From: a bacterium
Lineage (GTDB): Bacteria; Krumholzibacteriota; Krumholzibacteriia; LZORAL124-64-63
Direction of reading: 5' to 3'
Assembly: GCA_020049465.1 (NCBI GenBank)
Contig: JAIFKS010000114.1
Coordinates: 1 to 37,503 of the forward strand
DNA: 37,503 bases
Position numbers and translations under genes: made by a program. The notes under the pieces are model-generated. The model was not told where the DNA came from and searched no databases. It saw only the letters and a program-made list of their open reading frames with translations. This document shows, in pieces, positions 24,178-33,200 of the stretch; the stretch's first letter is position 1; each line of letters opens with the position of its first letter.

Positions 24178-26656
24178 CGGCGTCCTCCGTCAGCCACACC
24201 GGACCGCCGAGAACCAGATCCGGGTCGAAGCAGCGCTTCAGACTCCGCAGCAGATGACACGGCACGCCACCGTCGGGCTGCGGCAGCGGTTGCTCGACGC
24301 CGTCGGCCACGATCCGGTCGGCCAGCCAGGCCGCCGCCCCCCTCGGCCCCGACGACGGAGACAAGGGCGCCGACGACTCGGGCGTCCACACCACTCGCGG
24401 CGCGTCCTGCCAGATCAGGCGCCGCGGCACCGGTGGCAGAGCGCCGGCGCCCCTACCGGGCCGCGGCTGCAGCGCGGTCCAGGAATCGGCGGACAGAGCC
24501 CAGGCAGGCACGCCCAGCGCCGGGGCGAGTTCCGTCGCGCGCGCGAACGGCCGCCGTTCGGCAACCACGAACCGCAATCCGGCGGCGCGCGCCGGTGCCT
24601 CCAGACGCTGCCGAAGTTCCACTGCGGAGGTCCCGGAGTCCGGCCCCGCAGCCAGCAGGACCACGCTCAGCCAGCCGTCTTCCTGCCCCCGCTCCATGAT
24701 CGCCTGATGGCCGGCCAGCCCGTCGCCACCGCTCGTCAGGGCCTTCAGCAACGCGCCGACGGCCACGGCAGCCGCAGGGGACGCGGAGTCAGGCGCCTCG
24801 GCCATGCGTTCCAGCCTCCAGCCCCAGGCTGCGGCCGGCGCCGGCCTCAGTTGCATCGTCAACGCCTGCAGGCGGGCGAGCCGGCCGTCGGCCCCGCACA
24901 GCAGGCGGACCAGATCATAACCGGCGACGTTCTTGAACACGGGCGCGCCGGCATGGAACGGTCGGCCGTCGCCGGTGGTGGCCCAGACTTCGAGAAGCAG
25001 ATCCCGCGCCGTCGCCCGCGCCAGCCAGGAAGGGCCGGTCAGCAGCCGGTCGACGGCCCGCCCAGCTGTCAGCCCGGCGTCCAGCCCCCACCCCGCCGCC
25101 TGACCAGGCAGCCCCAGCGGCAACCACAGCCCGTGGGCCAGCGCCTGCTCCTGGATCCCGGCCAGAGGCGTGGACGCCGGCGCACACACGGTCAGGCTGT
25201 CCCAGGTGAAGACCGGGCCGGTGGGCGCCGCCGGCAGCGGCGCGTAACCTTCGGCTCCTTCCCGCACGGGCGCCGACGGCAGCGCCTTGCCGGGATTGAG
25301 CAACCCCCGCGGATCGAACGTGTCCTTCACGGCGCGCAGCAGCCCGGCCGTCGCCGCGTCCAGCTGCCACGGCAGCGCGTGCAGCTTTTCCAGGCCCACG
25401 CCATGTTCACCGGTGACGCTGCCGCCGCGGCGCAGGGCCGCCCGGATGATCGCGTCGGCGGCCGCGTGGGCACGTTCGGCGTCGCCTTCGCGCCGCTCGT
25501 CGTAGTGGACCGCCGGATGAAGGTTGCCGTCGCCCGCATGGAACGCGGTGGCAATCTTCACATCGAAACGCTCGCGCACCTGTTGGATCTCGCGCACAAG
25601 CCCTGAAAGCTGACCCAGCGGCACGACGACATCCATGCTCACGTAGTTCGGTGACAGCCGGCCGACGGCACCGAACGCACGCTTGCGACACTGCCACAGG
25701 GCAAGGCGTTCTTCCGCGTCGCCGGCCTTCCTGACGGCACGCGCGCCGGCCCGGCGCAGCACTCCGGCGGTGGCTGCCGCCTGCGTCGTGACCGCGTCCG
25801 CGGCGCCGGCCAGTTCGACGATCATCACCGCCTCGACGTCGGTGGGCAGCCCGAATCCGAACGCCTCTTCGACGGTGAGCGCCATGGGCCGGTCGATGAT
25901 CTCGACGGCCACCGGCAGCAGGCCGGCGCGCAACAGCGTGGCCACCGACGAAGTGGCCTCCTCGAGTGAAGGGAATTCCGCGAGAAGCGTCTCGACAGCG
26001 CCCGGCTCGGGGGTCAACTGCAGCCAGGCGGCGGTCACCACCCCCAGCGTGCCCTCGCTCCCGCAGAGCAGGCCGCGAAGGTCGATGCCCCGCGCCACCG
26101 CCACCGGTTCGCCGGTGGTCCAGTCCCGCCCGTGCGCATCGCACCAGTCCAGCGCCCGCAGGTGATGGCTCGTCACACCCAGTCGCAGGCAATGCGGACC
26201 GCCGGCGTTCTCGGCGATGTTGCCGCCGATCGTCGACGCAGCCTGGCTGGACGGATCCGGCGCAAAATGCAGACCGAAGGGAGCGGCGTGGCGCGTCAAG
26301 GCGGCGTTCAACACGCCCGGCTGCGCCCGGACGGCGCCGGCGTCGGCGTCGACCGGACCGAGATCCGTCAAACGGGCGGTGCCCAGAACGAGCGCGCCGG
26401 GCGGAGGTACCGCCCCGCCGCTGAGGCCCGTGCCGGCGCCGCGCGCGACGACCGGCACGCCGGCGGCCGCGCACAGCGCGACGATGCGCGCGACATCCGC
26501 TTCACGGCTCGGCAGAGCCACTGCCAGCGGACGGCCCCAGGCCAGATGTGAGGCGTCACGAGCGTACACCGACAGCGCCGCCCGGCCGGTCAACAGGCCG
26601 GCCGGACCCAGCAGTCCGCGCAGCGCCGCCAGCAGATCTTCGCCGGCCTCAGCCAT
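24170..26656 (-). CDS. GlcD-GlcE fusion, FAD-linked 2-hydroxyacid dehydrogenase
   Basis: The 828-aa protein contains two FAD-linked oxidase modules. Residues ~1-462 are GlcD-like: PPfam FAD_binding_4 region GAGTGLSGGAVPP, STIGGNIAENAGG, and the C-terminal domain with HAGDGNLHP, GSVTGEHGVG and FDPRGLLNPGKAL. Residues ~490-828 are GlcE-like: LTVCAPASTPLAGIQEQAL, FKNVAGYDLVRLLCGADG and a final RSLKRCFDPDLVLGG. In E. coli these are separate subunits. The GlcE half lacks a clear S-x-G-G core in its first part, so FAD binding there is uncertain. Substrate could be glycolate, D-lactate or another 2-hydroxyacid. I start at ATG 26656, overlapping the upstream gene by 8 bases; the frame is open to 26803. 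Confidence 0.88.
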   Translation of the reverse strand: MAEAGEDLLAALRGLLGPAGLLTGRAALSVYARDASHLAWGRPLAVALPSREADVARIVALCAAAGVPVVARGAGTGLSGGAVPPPGALVLGTARLTDLGPVDADAGAVRAQPGVLNAALTRHAAPFGLHFAPDPSSQAASTIGGNIAENAGGPHCLRLGVTSHHLRALDWCDAHGRDWTTGEPVAVARGIDLRGLLCGSEGTLGVVTAAWLQLTPEPGAVETLLAEFPSLEEATSSVATLLRAGLLPVAVEIIDRPMALTVEEAFGFGLPTDVEAVMIVELAGAADAVTTQAAATAGVLRRAGARAVRKAGDAEERLALWQCRKRAFGAVGRLSPNYVSMDVVVPLGQLSGLVREIQQVRERFDVKIATAFHAGDGNLHPAVHYDERREGDAERAHAAADAIIRAALRRGGSVTGEHGVGLEKLHALPWQLDAATAGLLRAVKDTFDPRGLLNPGKALPSAPVREGAEGYAPLPAAPTGPVFTWDSLTVCAPASTPLAGIQEQALAHGLWLPLGLPGQAAGWGLDAGLTAGRAVDRLLTGPSWLARATARDLLLEVWATTGDGRPFHAGAPVFKNVAGYDLVRLLCGADGRLARLQALTMQLRPAPAAAWGWRLERMAEAPDSASPAAAVAVGALLKALTSGGDGLAGHQAIMERGQEDGWLSVVLLAAGPDSGTSAVELRQRLEAPARAAGLRFVVAERRPFARATELAPALGVPAWALSADSWTALQPRPGRGAGALPPVPRRLIWQDAPRVVWTPESSAPLSPSSGPRGAAAWLADRIVADGVEQPLPQPDGGVPCHLLRSLKRCFDPDLVLGGPVWLTEDADG

Positions 26657-27878
26657 CGCACACCATCCCCTCGGTGGAGCGCCGGAGGGCCTCGCCCAAT
26701 GCCGCCGGAAACACAGTTCCGGCGGCGGCACCTTCGTCCGTGAGCAGTTCCAGCGCCACTTCGGCCAGATCGGCGGCGCCCGGGCCCGCCGCCTGAAGGC
26801 CAATCAAAGCGCCCGTCTCGGCATCGCGCACACAGCGCACCCAGCCGAGTTCGTCACCGGCCCGGCCACAGGCGGCGCGGAAGCCGCGGGCCCGGGCATC
26901 GGCGACCGTCAAACCCGCCGTCAGGACCGCGTGCGGGCCACGGATCACACGCGGCATCAGTCCGTAGCGCAGCGGCGCCGTTCCATGCCCGGCGGCGCAG
27001 GCGACCACGAGTCCGGCCTGCCGGGTGACGGCCGCGCGCGTCAGCGGCACGGCAATGGCCACACCCAACGCATGCAGGCGGGGTTCGGCGGTCTCGAGCC
27101 GGCTGTCCACCTGCAGAAAACCGAAACGGTCGCTCAACGCCCGCGTGCGTTCCAGGGCCAGGCCGGCCAGATCGGGCCGCCAGCCGAGAGCCGGCACGAC
27201 CAGATCAGCCGGCTCCAGGCGGTCTTCCACGCCGCCGCCATGCCGCAACCGCACCGTCGTGGGGCCTACCTCGCCGCTCAGCGCGGTCGCACGCCAGCCC
27301 GTCAGGACCGTCACGCCCCGGACGGCCAGCGCCGCCTGCACCGACGCGGCCAGATCATCATCCCAGTCCGGGAGCAGCCGCCCCTGCGGTTCGACCAGCA
27401 CCACGCGGCGATGGCCGTCGGCCCAGCCGGCCGCTGCCTCGACCCCGGTCTGGCCACCGCCCAGCACCAGCACGCAGGTCGGGTCCGGACCCGTAAATTC
27501 CAGGGGGGCGATGGGCGGCATCTGGTTCGCGCCCCACCAAGCCGGTTTGATGGGACGGGCTCGGGGCGTCAGCACGAGCCGCCGCGGGCGCAGGTGGAGC
27601 GGACCGGCCGCCGTCCGGACCATGACGCCGCCGTCTCCGGTCAGCCAGGCGGCGCCTTCGATCGTCTCGAGGGACGCTGTCGGTTCGAACGCCGGTTCGG
27701 ACGCCACTTCGGCTCCTGCGGCGAACGGCCACGGCCAACCTTCCGTTCCCGGATGCGCCGTCGACGCCGGCGGCGGCACGACCTGGCGCGTCCTCAGACC
27801 GCAACGCGCGGCCGCCTTCGCGGTCTCGCACGCGCCGGGGCCGTCACCCAGAATGAGCAGATCGTCGGGTTCGGTCAT
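26649..27878 (-). CDS. Lpd-like FAD/NAD(P) flavoprotein lacking the redox disulfide
   Basis: A 409-aa two-dinucleotide-fold flavoprotein of the dihydrolipoamide dehydrogenase type. LLILGDGPGACETAKAAARCG is the FAD fold; VLVLGGGQTGVEAAAG is the NAD(P) fold; LGWRPDLAGLALERT fits the second FAD contact; and a dimerisation-like C-terminus (LIGLQAAGPGAADLAEVALELL) is present. The usual GGTCLNxGCxPSK disulfide is absent after the first fold (replaced by PPPASTAHPG), so it cannot do disulfide chemistry. It is first of the operon with the GlcD-GlcE fusion and glcF and overlaps the fusion by 8 bases, suggesting an electron-transfer subunit for that complex. AGGAGAGG precedes its ATG. Confidence 0.75.
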   Translation of the reverse strand: MTEPDDLLILGDGPGACETAKAAARCGLRTRQVVPPPASTAHPGTEGWPWPFAAGAEVASEPAFEPTASLETIEGAAWLTGDGGVMVRTAAGPLHLRPRRLVLTPRARPIKPAWWGANQMPPIAPLEFTGPDPTCVLVLGGGQTGVEAAAGWADGHRRVVLVEPQGRLLPDWDDDLAASVQAALAVRGVTVLTGWRATALSGEVGPTTVRLRHGGGVEDRLEPADLVVPALGWRPDLAGLALERTRALSDRFGFLQVDSRLETAEPRLHALGVAIAVPLTRAAVTRQAGLVVACAAGHGTAPLRYGLMPRVIRGPHAVLTAGLTVADARARGFRAACGRAGDELGWVRCVRDAETGALIGLQAAGPGAADLAEVALELLTDEGAAAGTVFPAALGEALRRSTEGMVCDG

Positions 27879-28005
27879 CGATCCTCTCCTGCGGCCGGCA
27901 TCCCCGGCATCGGAAACGGCGGCACGGACACGCGGTGTCGGATCTCATGATCGCGCAGCCTGCCCTCGCGCACCAGCGCGCGTTGCAGCGGATCCCGCCG
28001 GCGCG

Positions 28006-28034
28006 TTGACGGGGTCCGGAGCGCCGCCTATTAT
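28006..28034 (+). promoter_or_regulatory. Promoter of etfBA
   Basis: TTGACG (28006-28011), a 17-base spacer and TATTAT (28029-28034), about 64 bases before etfB. It lies in the 219-base divergent region with the glc-like operon, for which I see no clear promoter. Confidence 0.75.
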
Positions 28035-28097
28035 GGCTCGATCGCCGCTGCCGCGGGGCGGACCGCGCCCCCGGAACGCCGTCTTTCTGGAGGAAAC

Positions 28098-28874
28098 ATG
28101 AAGATAGCCGTCTGTGTGAAACAGGTGCCGGATTCCGAGACCCGGATCAACCTGGCCGCCCCCGCCGCGAAACTGGACCAGACCGGGTTCACCCGCGTGC
28201 TGAATCCCTACGACGCCTACGCCGTCGAAGAGGCCGTGCGGATCAAGGAAGCCCGGGGCGGCGAGATCACCGCGATCACCGTGGGCCCCGTGACGGTCAA
28301 GGAGACGCTGAAGAAGGACTGTCTGGCCGTGGGCTGCGACAAGGCGATCATCGTCGACGACCCGCTGCTGGCCGGTGCCGACGAAGCGGCCATCGCCGAG
28401 GTGCTGTGCGCCGTGCTGAAGCGCGAAGCGTACGACCTGATCCTCTTCGGCATCAAGGCCATCGACGACGACAGCGGTCAGATCGGCATCCTCGTGGCCG
28501 AGAAGCTGGGCCTGCCCCACGTCTCGACGATCACGAAGCTGGAACTGGGCGAAGGCTCTCTGACGGCCCACCGCGAGATCGAAGGCGGCAGGGAGATCGT
28601 CGACTGCCCGCTGCCGGCCGTTCTCACCTGTCAGAAGGGCCTGAACGAGCCGCGGCTGCCGAGCCTGCCGAACATCATGAAGGCCGGCATGAAGCCGATG
28701 CAGATCGTTACCTGCGCCGACCTGGGCGTGGCCCCGCCGGCCAGCCTGGTCGAGATCCGTCAGTACAGTCCCCCGCCGGCGCGCGGCGCCTGCCGCCTGA
28801 TCACCGCCGACGATGCGGCCGCGGCCGCTCGTGAACTGGCGCGCGTGCTGAACGAAGAAGCCAAGGTCATCTAA
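28098..28874 (+). CDS. etfB: Electron transfer flavoprotein beta subunit
   Basis: The 258-aa EtfB starts MKIAVCVKQVPDSETRI, as the family does, and has LNPYDAYAVEEAVRIKE, the nucleotide loop IDDDSGQIG and a C-terminal PPPARGACRLI segment. With EtfA it carries electrons from flavin dehydrogenases to the quinone pool. Whether it is a bifurcating type cannot be decided by eye. GGAGG is 5 bases before the ATG; the etfA start is 18 bases after its stop. Confidence 0.95.
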   Translation: MKIAVCVKQVPDSETRINLAAPAAKLDQTGFTRVLNPYDAYAVEEAVRIKEARGGEITAITVGPVTVKETLKKDCLAVGCDKAIIVDDPLLAGADEAAIAEVLCAVLKREAYDLILFGIKAIDDDSGQIGILVAEKLGLPHVSTITKLELGEGSLTAHREIEGGREIVDCPLPAVLTCQKGLNEPRLPSLPNIMKAGMKPMQIVTCADLGVAPPASLVEIRQYSPPPARGACRLITADDAAAAARELARVLNEEAKVI

Positions 28875-28892
28875 CCTGCGGGGGATCCTGAC

Positions 28893-29867
28893 ATGCCGAA
28901 CATTGCGGTATTCATCGAGCAGCGCGACGGCGCGTTCAAGAAGGTCGCCTGGCAGATGATCTCCCAGGCGCGGAAACTGGCCGACGCGAACGGCGGCGAA
29001 GTGTGGGGCGTGCTGCTCGGTGGCGACGCAGCGGCGGCGGCGGCGCTGGCCGGCAAACACGGGGCACACCGCCTGTTCGCGGCCGCCGACGGGCTCGAGC
29101 GCTACGACAGCGAACGCTACGGCACGGCGCTGGCCGCGTTCTGCCGCGCGCAGAATCCGGATCTGGTGCTGATCGGCGCCACGGCCATGGGACGCGACCT
29201 GGGGCCCACCGCCGCGGCCAAACTGGGCTGCGCCTGCGTCAGCGACGCGATCGGCCTGAAGTTCGAGGGCGGCGCCTGGGAAGTGCGGCGACCCGTGTTC
29301 GCCGGCAAATGCTTCGTCGACGTGGTGCCGAAGACAGCGCCGGCGATCGTCGCCATCCGCCCCAACGCCTTCATGGCCGCCGACGGCGGCGGCGCCGCGG
29401 CTCCGTTGGCGTCGTTCGACGCCGGGCAGGCGCAGGCGGCCCCGAAGGCCGTCGTGCGCGAGATCGTCAGCGCCGACGGCGGACGCGTCGAATTGACCGA
29501 GGCGGACATCGTGGTGTCCGGCGGCCGCGGCATCAAGGGCCCCGAGAACTACGCGCTGATCGAGGATCTGGCCGCCGCGCTGAACGCCGCCGCCGGCGCC
29601 AGCCGTGCCGTGGTCGACGCCGGGTGGGTCGACTACTCGCATCAGGTGGGCCAGACCGGCAAGACCGTGGGACCGAATCTGTACATCGCCTGCGGCATCA
29701 GCGGGGCCATCCAGCATCTGGCCGGCATGAGCAGCAGCAAGTGCATCGTGGCCATCAACAAGGACGCCGCCGCCCCCATCTTCAAGGTGGCGGACTACGG
29801 CCTGGTCGGCGACCTCTTCGAGGTGCTGCCCGAACTGACGAAGGCCGTGCGCGGCATCCGCGGCTGA
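28893..29867 (+). CDS. etfA: Electron transfer flavoprotein alpha subunit
   Basis: The 324-aa EtfA has the N-terminal domain ([16 protein letters not shown]..., [16 protein letters not shown]) and the C-terminal FAD-binding domain: [36 protein letters not shown] and [16 protein letters not shown], then IVAINKD. It pairs with etfB, and faces the chalcone-isomerase-like gene across a shared terminator. Confidence 0.96.
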   Translation: MPNIAVFIEQRDGAFKKVAWQMISQARKLADANGGEVWGVLLGGDAAAAAALAGKHGAHRLFAAADGLERYDSERYGTALAAFCRAQNPDLVLIGATAMGRDLGPTAAAKLGCACVSDAIGLKFEGGAWEVRRPVFAGKCFVDVVPKTAPAIVAIRPNAFMAADGGGAAAPLASFDAGQAQAAPKAVVREIVSADGGRVELTEADIVVSGGRGIKGPENYALIEDLAAALNAAAGASRAVVDAGWVDYSHQVGQTGKTVGPNLYIACGISGAIQHLAGMSSSKCIVAINKDAAAPIFKVADYGLVGDLFEVLPELTKAVRGIRG

Positions 29868-29885
29868 CGCTGGCGACGGTGGAAA

Positions 29886-29922
29886 ACAAGGGGCCGCGCC
29901 CATCGACGGGCGCGGCCCTTGT
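29886..29922. terminator. Bidirectional terminator after etfA
   Basis: An 11-bp perfect GC stem (29891-29901 with 29908-29918) with 6-base loop, extended by ACAAG / CTTGT on both sides. Confidence 0.88.
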
Positions 29923-29948
29923 CTTGGTACCGGCGTTCCGCGACCGCG

Positions 29949-30551
29949 CTACTTCGCCGCGCCCGCCAGATTCGCCTTCATGTCCTTGTTCACCGGCTCG
30001 CCGCCGAACCACACCGACCAGAGCGCTTCGACGAACGCCGTGTTGGTGATCGTCCCGGTCACCTCGCCGTTCAGTTCGGTGGCCAGACCCTGCTCCGGCA
30101 GATAGGTGAAGAGAATCACGTCGCCCGCCTGCGCATCGCGCGTGAAATAGCCTTCGAACGCGGCCAGATCCTCGGCGATGGGGGTCAGATCCGGGTAGTT
30201 CTTCTCGATGACCTCGCGGAAGGCGCCGATGAGCTTCTCGCGCGAGAAACTGCGGCGCAGGTCCATGCGCAGGCGCTTGGGGGCGTCCAGCGTGAGGATC
30301 GCCGCAGCGCGATCGCCACCCAGATCCGCGCCCTCGGCGACGTACGAGGCGATCGTGTAGACATCGACCTTCAGCATGGTCTTTTCGCGCAGGGCCGCGC
30401 CGGTGACGACCAGGACCTGATCCCCCGCGGCGGACGGGATGGTGACCGTGTCCGCGTATTCGGTGCCGGTCTTGGATTCGACGATGGCCGCGGCCTGGCC
30501 CGCCGCAAGCAGGAATGCCGTCATCGCGGCGAGTGCGAGCCTTTGACGCAT
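29949..30551 (-). CDS. Exported chalcone-isomerase-like protein
   Basis: The 200-aa product has a signal peptide (LALAAMTAFLLAAGQAAA) and the bacterial chalcone-isomerase-like fold: VVTGAALREKTMLKVDVYTIASYV, ... LDAPKRLRMDLRRSFSREKLIGAF ..., and EALWSVWFGG near the end. Bacterial members are usually periplasmic and of unknown, possibly fatty-acid-binding, function. AAGGAG precedes the ATG. Confidence 0.8.
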   Translation of the reverse strand: MRQRLALAAMTAFLLAAGQAAAIVESKTGTEYADTVTIPSAAGDQVLVVTGAALREKTMLKVDVYTIASYVAEGADLGGDRAAAILTLDAPKRLRMDLRRSFSREKLIGAFREVIEKNYPDLTPIAEDLAAFEGYFTRDAQAGDVILFTYLPEQGLATELNGEVTGTITNTAFVEALWSVWFGGEPVNKDMKANLAGAAK

Positions 30552-30784
30552 GTTCCGGTCTCCTTCGCTGGTTCCCGTGGACTGCGGCTGGCGGCCAGGG
30601 TTGACCGGCGCCGTCGCCTGAGACTATCGCCCCCCGGGCCGGGCGACAAGGGAAAGACAGGCGGGGAACGGCACGCGACCTGCAAATGTTCCATCGGAAC
30701 GCCGGCGCCCTGCCCCGCGCCGGGCGCCCTGGAATACCTGTAGGATAAGCCTAAGTCGTGCAACAACCTGGAAAGTAGCCGCCC

Positions 30785-32050
30785 GTGGCCTCAGTACCCC
30801 ACCGGGAAACCAGCCCGCCCCTCCTTCTGGGACTGGCCATGATCGTGCGCGATGGTGGCCAGTTTCTGGACCCCCTCCTGGAGGCCGCGCGCGCCACGGT
30901 CGACGAGATCGTCGTCGTGGACACCGGCAGCCGTGACCTGAGCCGGGAGATCGCGCGTCGACACGGGGCCCGCGTGCTGGACTTCCCCTGGTGCGACGAC
31001 TTCGCCGCCGCCCGCAACGTTTCGCTGACCGCCAGTCGCGCCCCCTGGATCCTGTGCCTGGACGCGGACGAACAACTGGCGCCCGTCGACTGGCGCCGCG
31101 TGCGCGAGACCGCCGCGGCCTGGCAGGCCGGCGTGCGCGCGGCGGGAAACATCGTCACGCGCAACTATGTGCCCGAGCCCTGGAGCCGTCGCGACTGGGA
31201 ACCCGTGCCGGCGATCGATCCCCACGCGTTGCCGGAGCGCCCGGAGGCGATCGCGCCGGGCTTTGTCCCGACCCACAAGGTGCGGCTGTTCCCCAATCAT
31301 CCCCGGATCCGGTTCCGCGGACGTTTGCACGAAACAGTGGAAGCGAGCCTGGCCGAATCGGGACTGCCGGTGGTCGACCTGCCGGTCGTGGTGCATCACT
31401 TCGGCTATCTGGCCGCCGACTCCGCCAAGACCCTGCGCTACCTGGAACTGGCCCGCCTGAAAGCGGACGAACAGTCCGGCGATGCCGCGGCCTGGCGCGA
31501 ACTGGCGGACTGCGCGGTGGCGGCCGGTGACCATCTGCAGGCGCTTGCCGCGATCGAGCGTGCCCTGGCCCTGGTCCCGAACGACGCCAACGCGCGCCTG
31601 ACCGCGGGCTGGCTTCTGAAGGAGGCCGGCCAGTACGCACGGGCGGAAGCCCAACTCCTGGCGGTGGCCGGCTGCGCCGGAGCCACCGATCGCCAGATCG
31701 GGCAGGCCTGTCACCTGCGGGCGCAGGTCGCCATGCGGGACGGCCGGGCCGAGGCCGCCGGCCCGCTGTTGATGGCGGCTCTGCAGATGGCCCCGGACGA
31801 CGGCCACATCCACAACACGCTGGGCGCCTGGCATCTGGTGGGCGGCCGTGGCGACCCGGCGCGCGTGGCGCTGGAGCGGGCCGCCGTGATGCTGCCGCAC
31901 CTGCCGGATCCCTGCCTAAATCTCGCGCGCATGTACGAGGCCGCCGGCCATCCGGAATTGGCGGTGCGCCACTACGAGCAGGCCCTGCGCCGCGACCCTT
32001 CCCGCCAGACGGCCTCGACCGCGCTGGCCCGTCTGACTGCGCGCGTCTGA
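30785..32050 (+). CDS. GT2 glycosyltransferase with TPR repeats
   Basis: The 421-aa protein has GT-A glycosyltransferase features at the N-terminus (LGLAMIVRDGG, EIVVVDTGSRDLS, the DXD-like LCLDADE, and a conserved F-A-A-A-R-N-V block) followed by TPRs (AVAAGDHLQALAAIERALALVPN, ...HIHNTLGAWHLVGGRGDPA, HPELAVRHYEQALRRDPSR). It is a paralogue of the protein at 16344-17741, sharing ..FAAARNV.LT... and DADE. GTG start; the ATG at 30839 would cut into the first strand. Acceptor unknown. Confidence 0.82.
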   Translation: MASVPHRETSPPLLLGLAMIVRDGGQFLDPLLEAARATVDEIVVVDTGSRDLSREIARRHGARVLDFPWCDDFAAARNVSLTASRAPWILCLDADEQLAPVDWRRVRETAAAWQAGVRAAGNIVTRNYVPEPWSRRDWEPVPAIDPHALPERPEAIAPGFVPTHKVRLFPNHPRIRFRGRLHETVEASLAESGLPVVDLPVVVHHFGYLAADSAKTLRYLELARLKADEQSGDAAAWRELADCAVAAGDHLQALAAIERALALVPNDANARLTAGWLLKEAGQYARAEAQLLAVAGCAGATDRQIGQACHLRAQVAMRDGRAEAAGPLLMAALQMAPDDGHIHNTLGAWHLVGGRGDPARVALERAAVMLPHLPDPCLNLARMYEAAGHPELAVRHYEQALRRDPSRQTASTALARLTARV

Positions 32051-32058
32051 ATCGGAGC

Positions 32059-32104
32059 GCGGCCGCCTTCCCCGCGGGGAGCGGCGGCCGCACCGGTTCT
32101 TCTT
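32059..32104. terminator. Terminator after the second GT2-TPR gene
   Basis: GCGGCCGCC (32059-32067) pairs perfectly with GGCGGCCGC (32083-32091); an inner TCCCC/GGGGA stem extends it, and TTCTTCTT follows on +. It lies between convergent genes. Confidence 0.78.
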
Positions 32105-32140
32105 CGGGATCACGCGATGGCCGGGCGAGTCGCCGGCGGA

Positions 32141-33013
32141 TCAGTTCAGCTTTTTCCAGACCGCCGTCATGTTCAGTCCGCCGGCCTCGGCGATCTGCGC
32201 ATGATGGCGGGCCTGCTCCCCTTCACCCAGGTAGCTGCAGGCGATGCCCAGATAGGCGTGGGCCACCAGATTGCCTTCGTCCAGCTGCAGCGACTTGCGG
32301 CAGGCGTCAGCCGCCGAGGAAAACTGCCCAAAACGGCAGAACAGGCGTCCCTGGCGGGCGTAGGCTTCGGCCGAGGCGGGGTCCAGCCCCAGCACCTGGC
32401 CATAGGTCGTGAAGGCCTCGCGCAGCTTGTCCTGCTTCTCGAACACCTGTCCGAGCGCCAGCCACAGCCGGGGATCCTCGGGCGATTCGGCGATGAATTC
32501 CAGGCAGCGATCCTCCGCCGCGGCGGTCGTGCCCGCCTCGAGCAGTCCTGCCACCAGCTGCACGCGCGGCAGCGACTGCCCCGGTCCCAGCCGGACCGCC
32601 GTCTCGTAGCATTCGAGGGCCGACTGCGTCCAGCCCAGCGCCAGATAGACATCCCCCATGCGCACGTGCGCTTCGGGCAGTTCCGGCAGCAGGACCAGCG
32701 CTTCACGGGCCATGGCCTCGGCCCGGGGCAGTTTGCCGAGCCGCTGGTACACGGCCGCCAGCTGCAGCAGGACGGGAGCCGGACCGGCGGCCGCACGGCA
32801 TCCTGCCTCCAGCACCGCCGCGCACTCTTGCAGTTCGCCATGGGATTCCAGCCAATCGGCATAGGCGAGATAATGCCCGGCCTCGCCGGGCGCGGCGGCA
32901 ATTTGTGCCTCCCCTTCGGCACGGGACGAGACCGGCAGCTGGCTGGCCGCCACGGGGTTGGCCGCGGCGCACAACCACGCCAGCCCCGCGCAGACAAAGG
33001 CAATTCTGGACAT
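32141..33013 (-). CDS. Exported TPR protein
   Basis: The 290-aa product has a signal peptide (IAFVCAGLAWLCAAANPVAASQ) and at least five TPR units with the usual spacing (LLQLAAVYQRLGKLPRAEAMAREALVLLP, AHVRMGDVYLALGWTQSALECYETAV, AYARQGRLFCRFGQFSSAADACRKSL). A periplasmic scaffold is likely, with unknown partner. I start at ATG 33013, since the signal peptide follows immediately; the frame is open to 33190. Confidence 0.8.
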   Translation of the reverse strand: MSRIAFVCAGLAWLCAAANPVAASQLPVSSRAEGEAQIAAAPGEAGHYLAYADWLESHGELQECAAVLEAGCRAAAGPAPVLLQLAAVYQRLGKLPRAEAMAREALVLLPELPEAHVRMGDVYLALGWTQSALECYETAVRLGPGQSLPRVQLVAGLLEAGTTAAAEDRCLEFIAESPEDPRLWLALGQVFEKQDKLREAFTTYGQVLGLDPASAEAYARQGRLFCRFGQFSSAADACRKSLQLDEGNLVAHAYLGIACSYLGEGEQARHHAQIAEAGGLNMTAVWKKLN

Positions 33014-33151
33014 TTGATGGCATCTCCGGATTCGGGCAGACAGATGGGCGGCCGCTCCCCCGCGACCGTCAGGACCATCGCCTTCATCAAGATTGATGCC
33101 AGTGGAATGAACCGGGGTGATCAGGCGATTGCGGAAAGCGACCAGTGAAGG

Positions 33152-33179
33152 CGGTCGGGCGAACGCGGTCGCCCGACCG
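33152..33179 (-). terminator. Possible hairpin after the NMO/FabK-like gene
   Basis: A perfect 10-bp stem CGGTCGGGCG / CGCCCGACCG with 8-base loop lies 22 bases after the gene's stop. No T-run follows on the minus strand. Confidence 0.5.
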
Positions 33180-33200
33180 GGCGTCTTCACGCAAAGACGG

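Noticed and set aside
23327..25606. A 759-codon plus-strand frame across glcF and the GlcD-GlcE fusion
   Set aside because: Arg/Pro/Ser-rich antisense frame with no domain; the minus-strand genes carry full family motifs.
27879..28005. Promoter of the glc-like operon
   Set aside because: No acceptable -35/-10 pair on the minus strand, so I list none.
27945..29903. A 652-codon minus-strand frame opposite etfBA
   Set aside because: Antisense shadow of two well-supported genes; composition is unlike a real protein.
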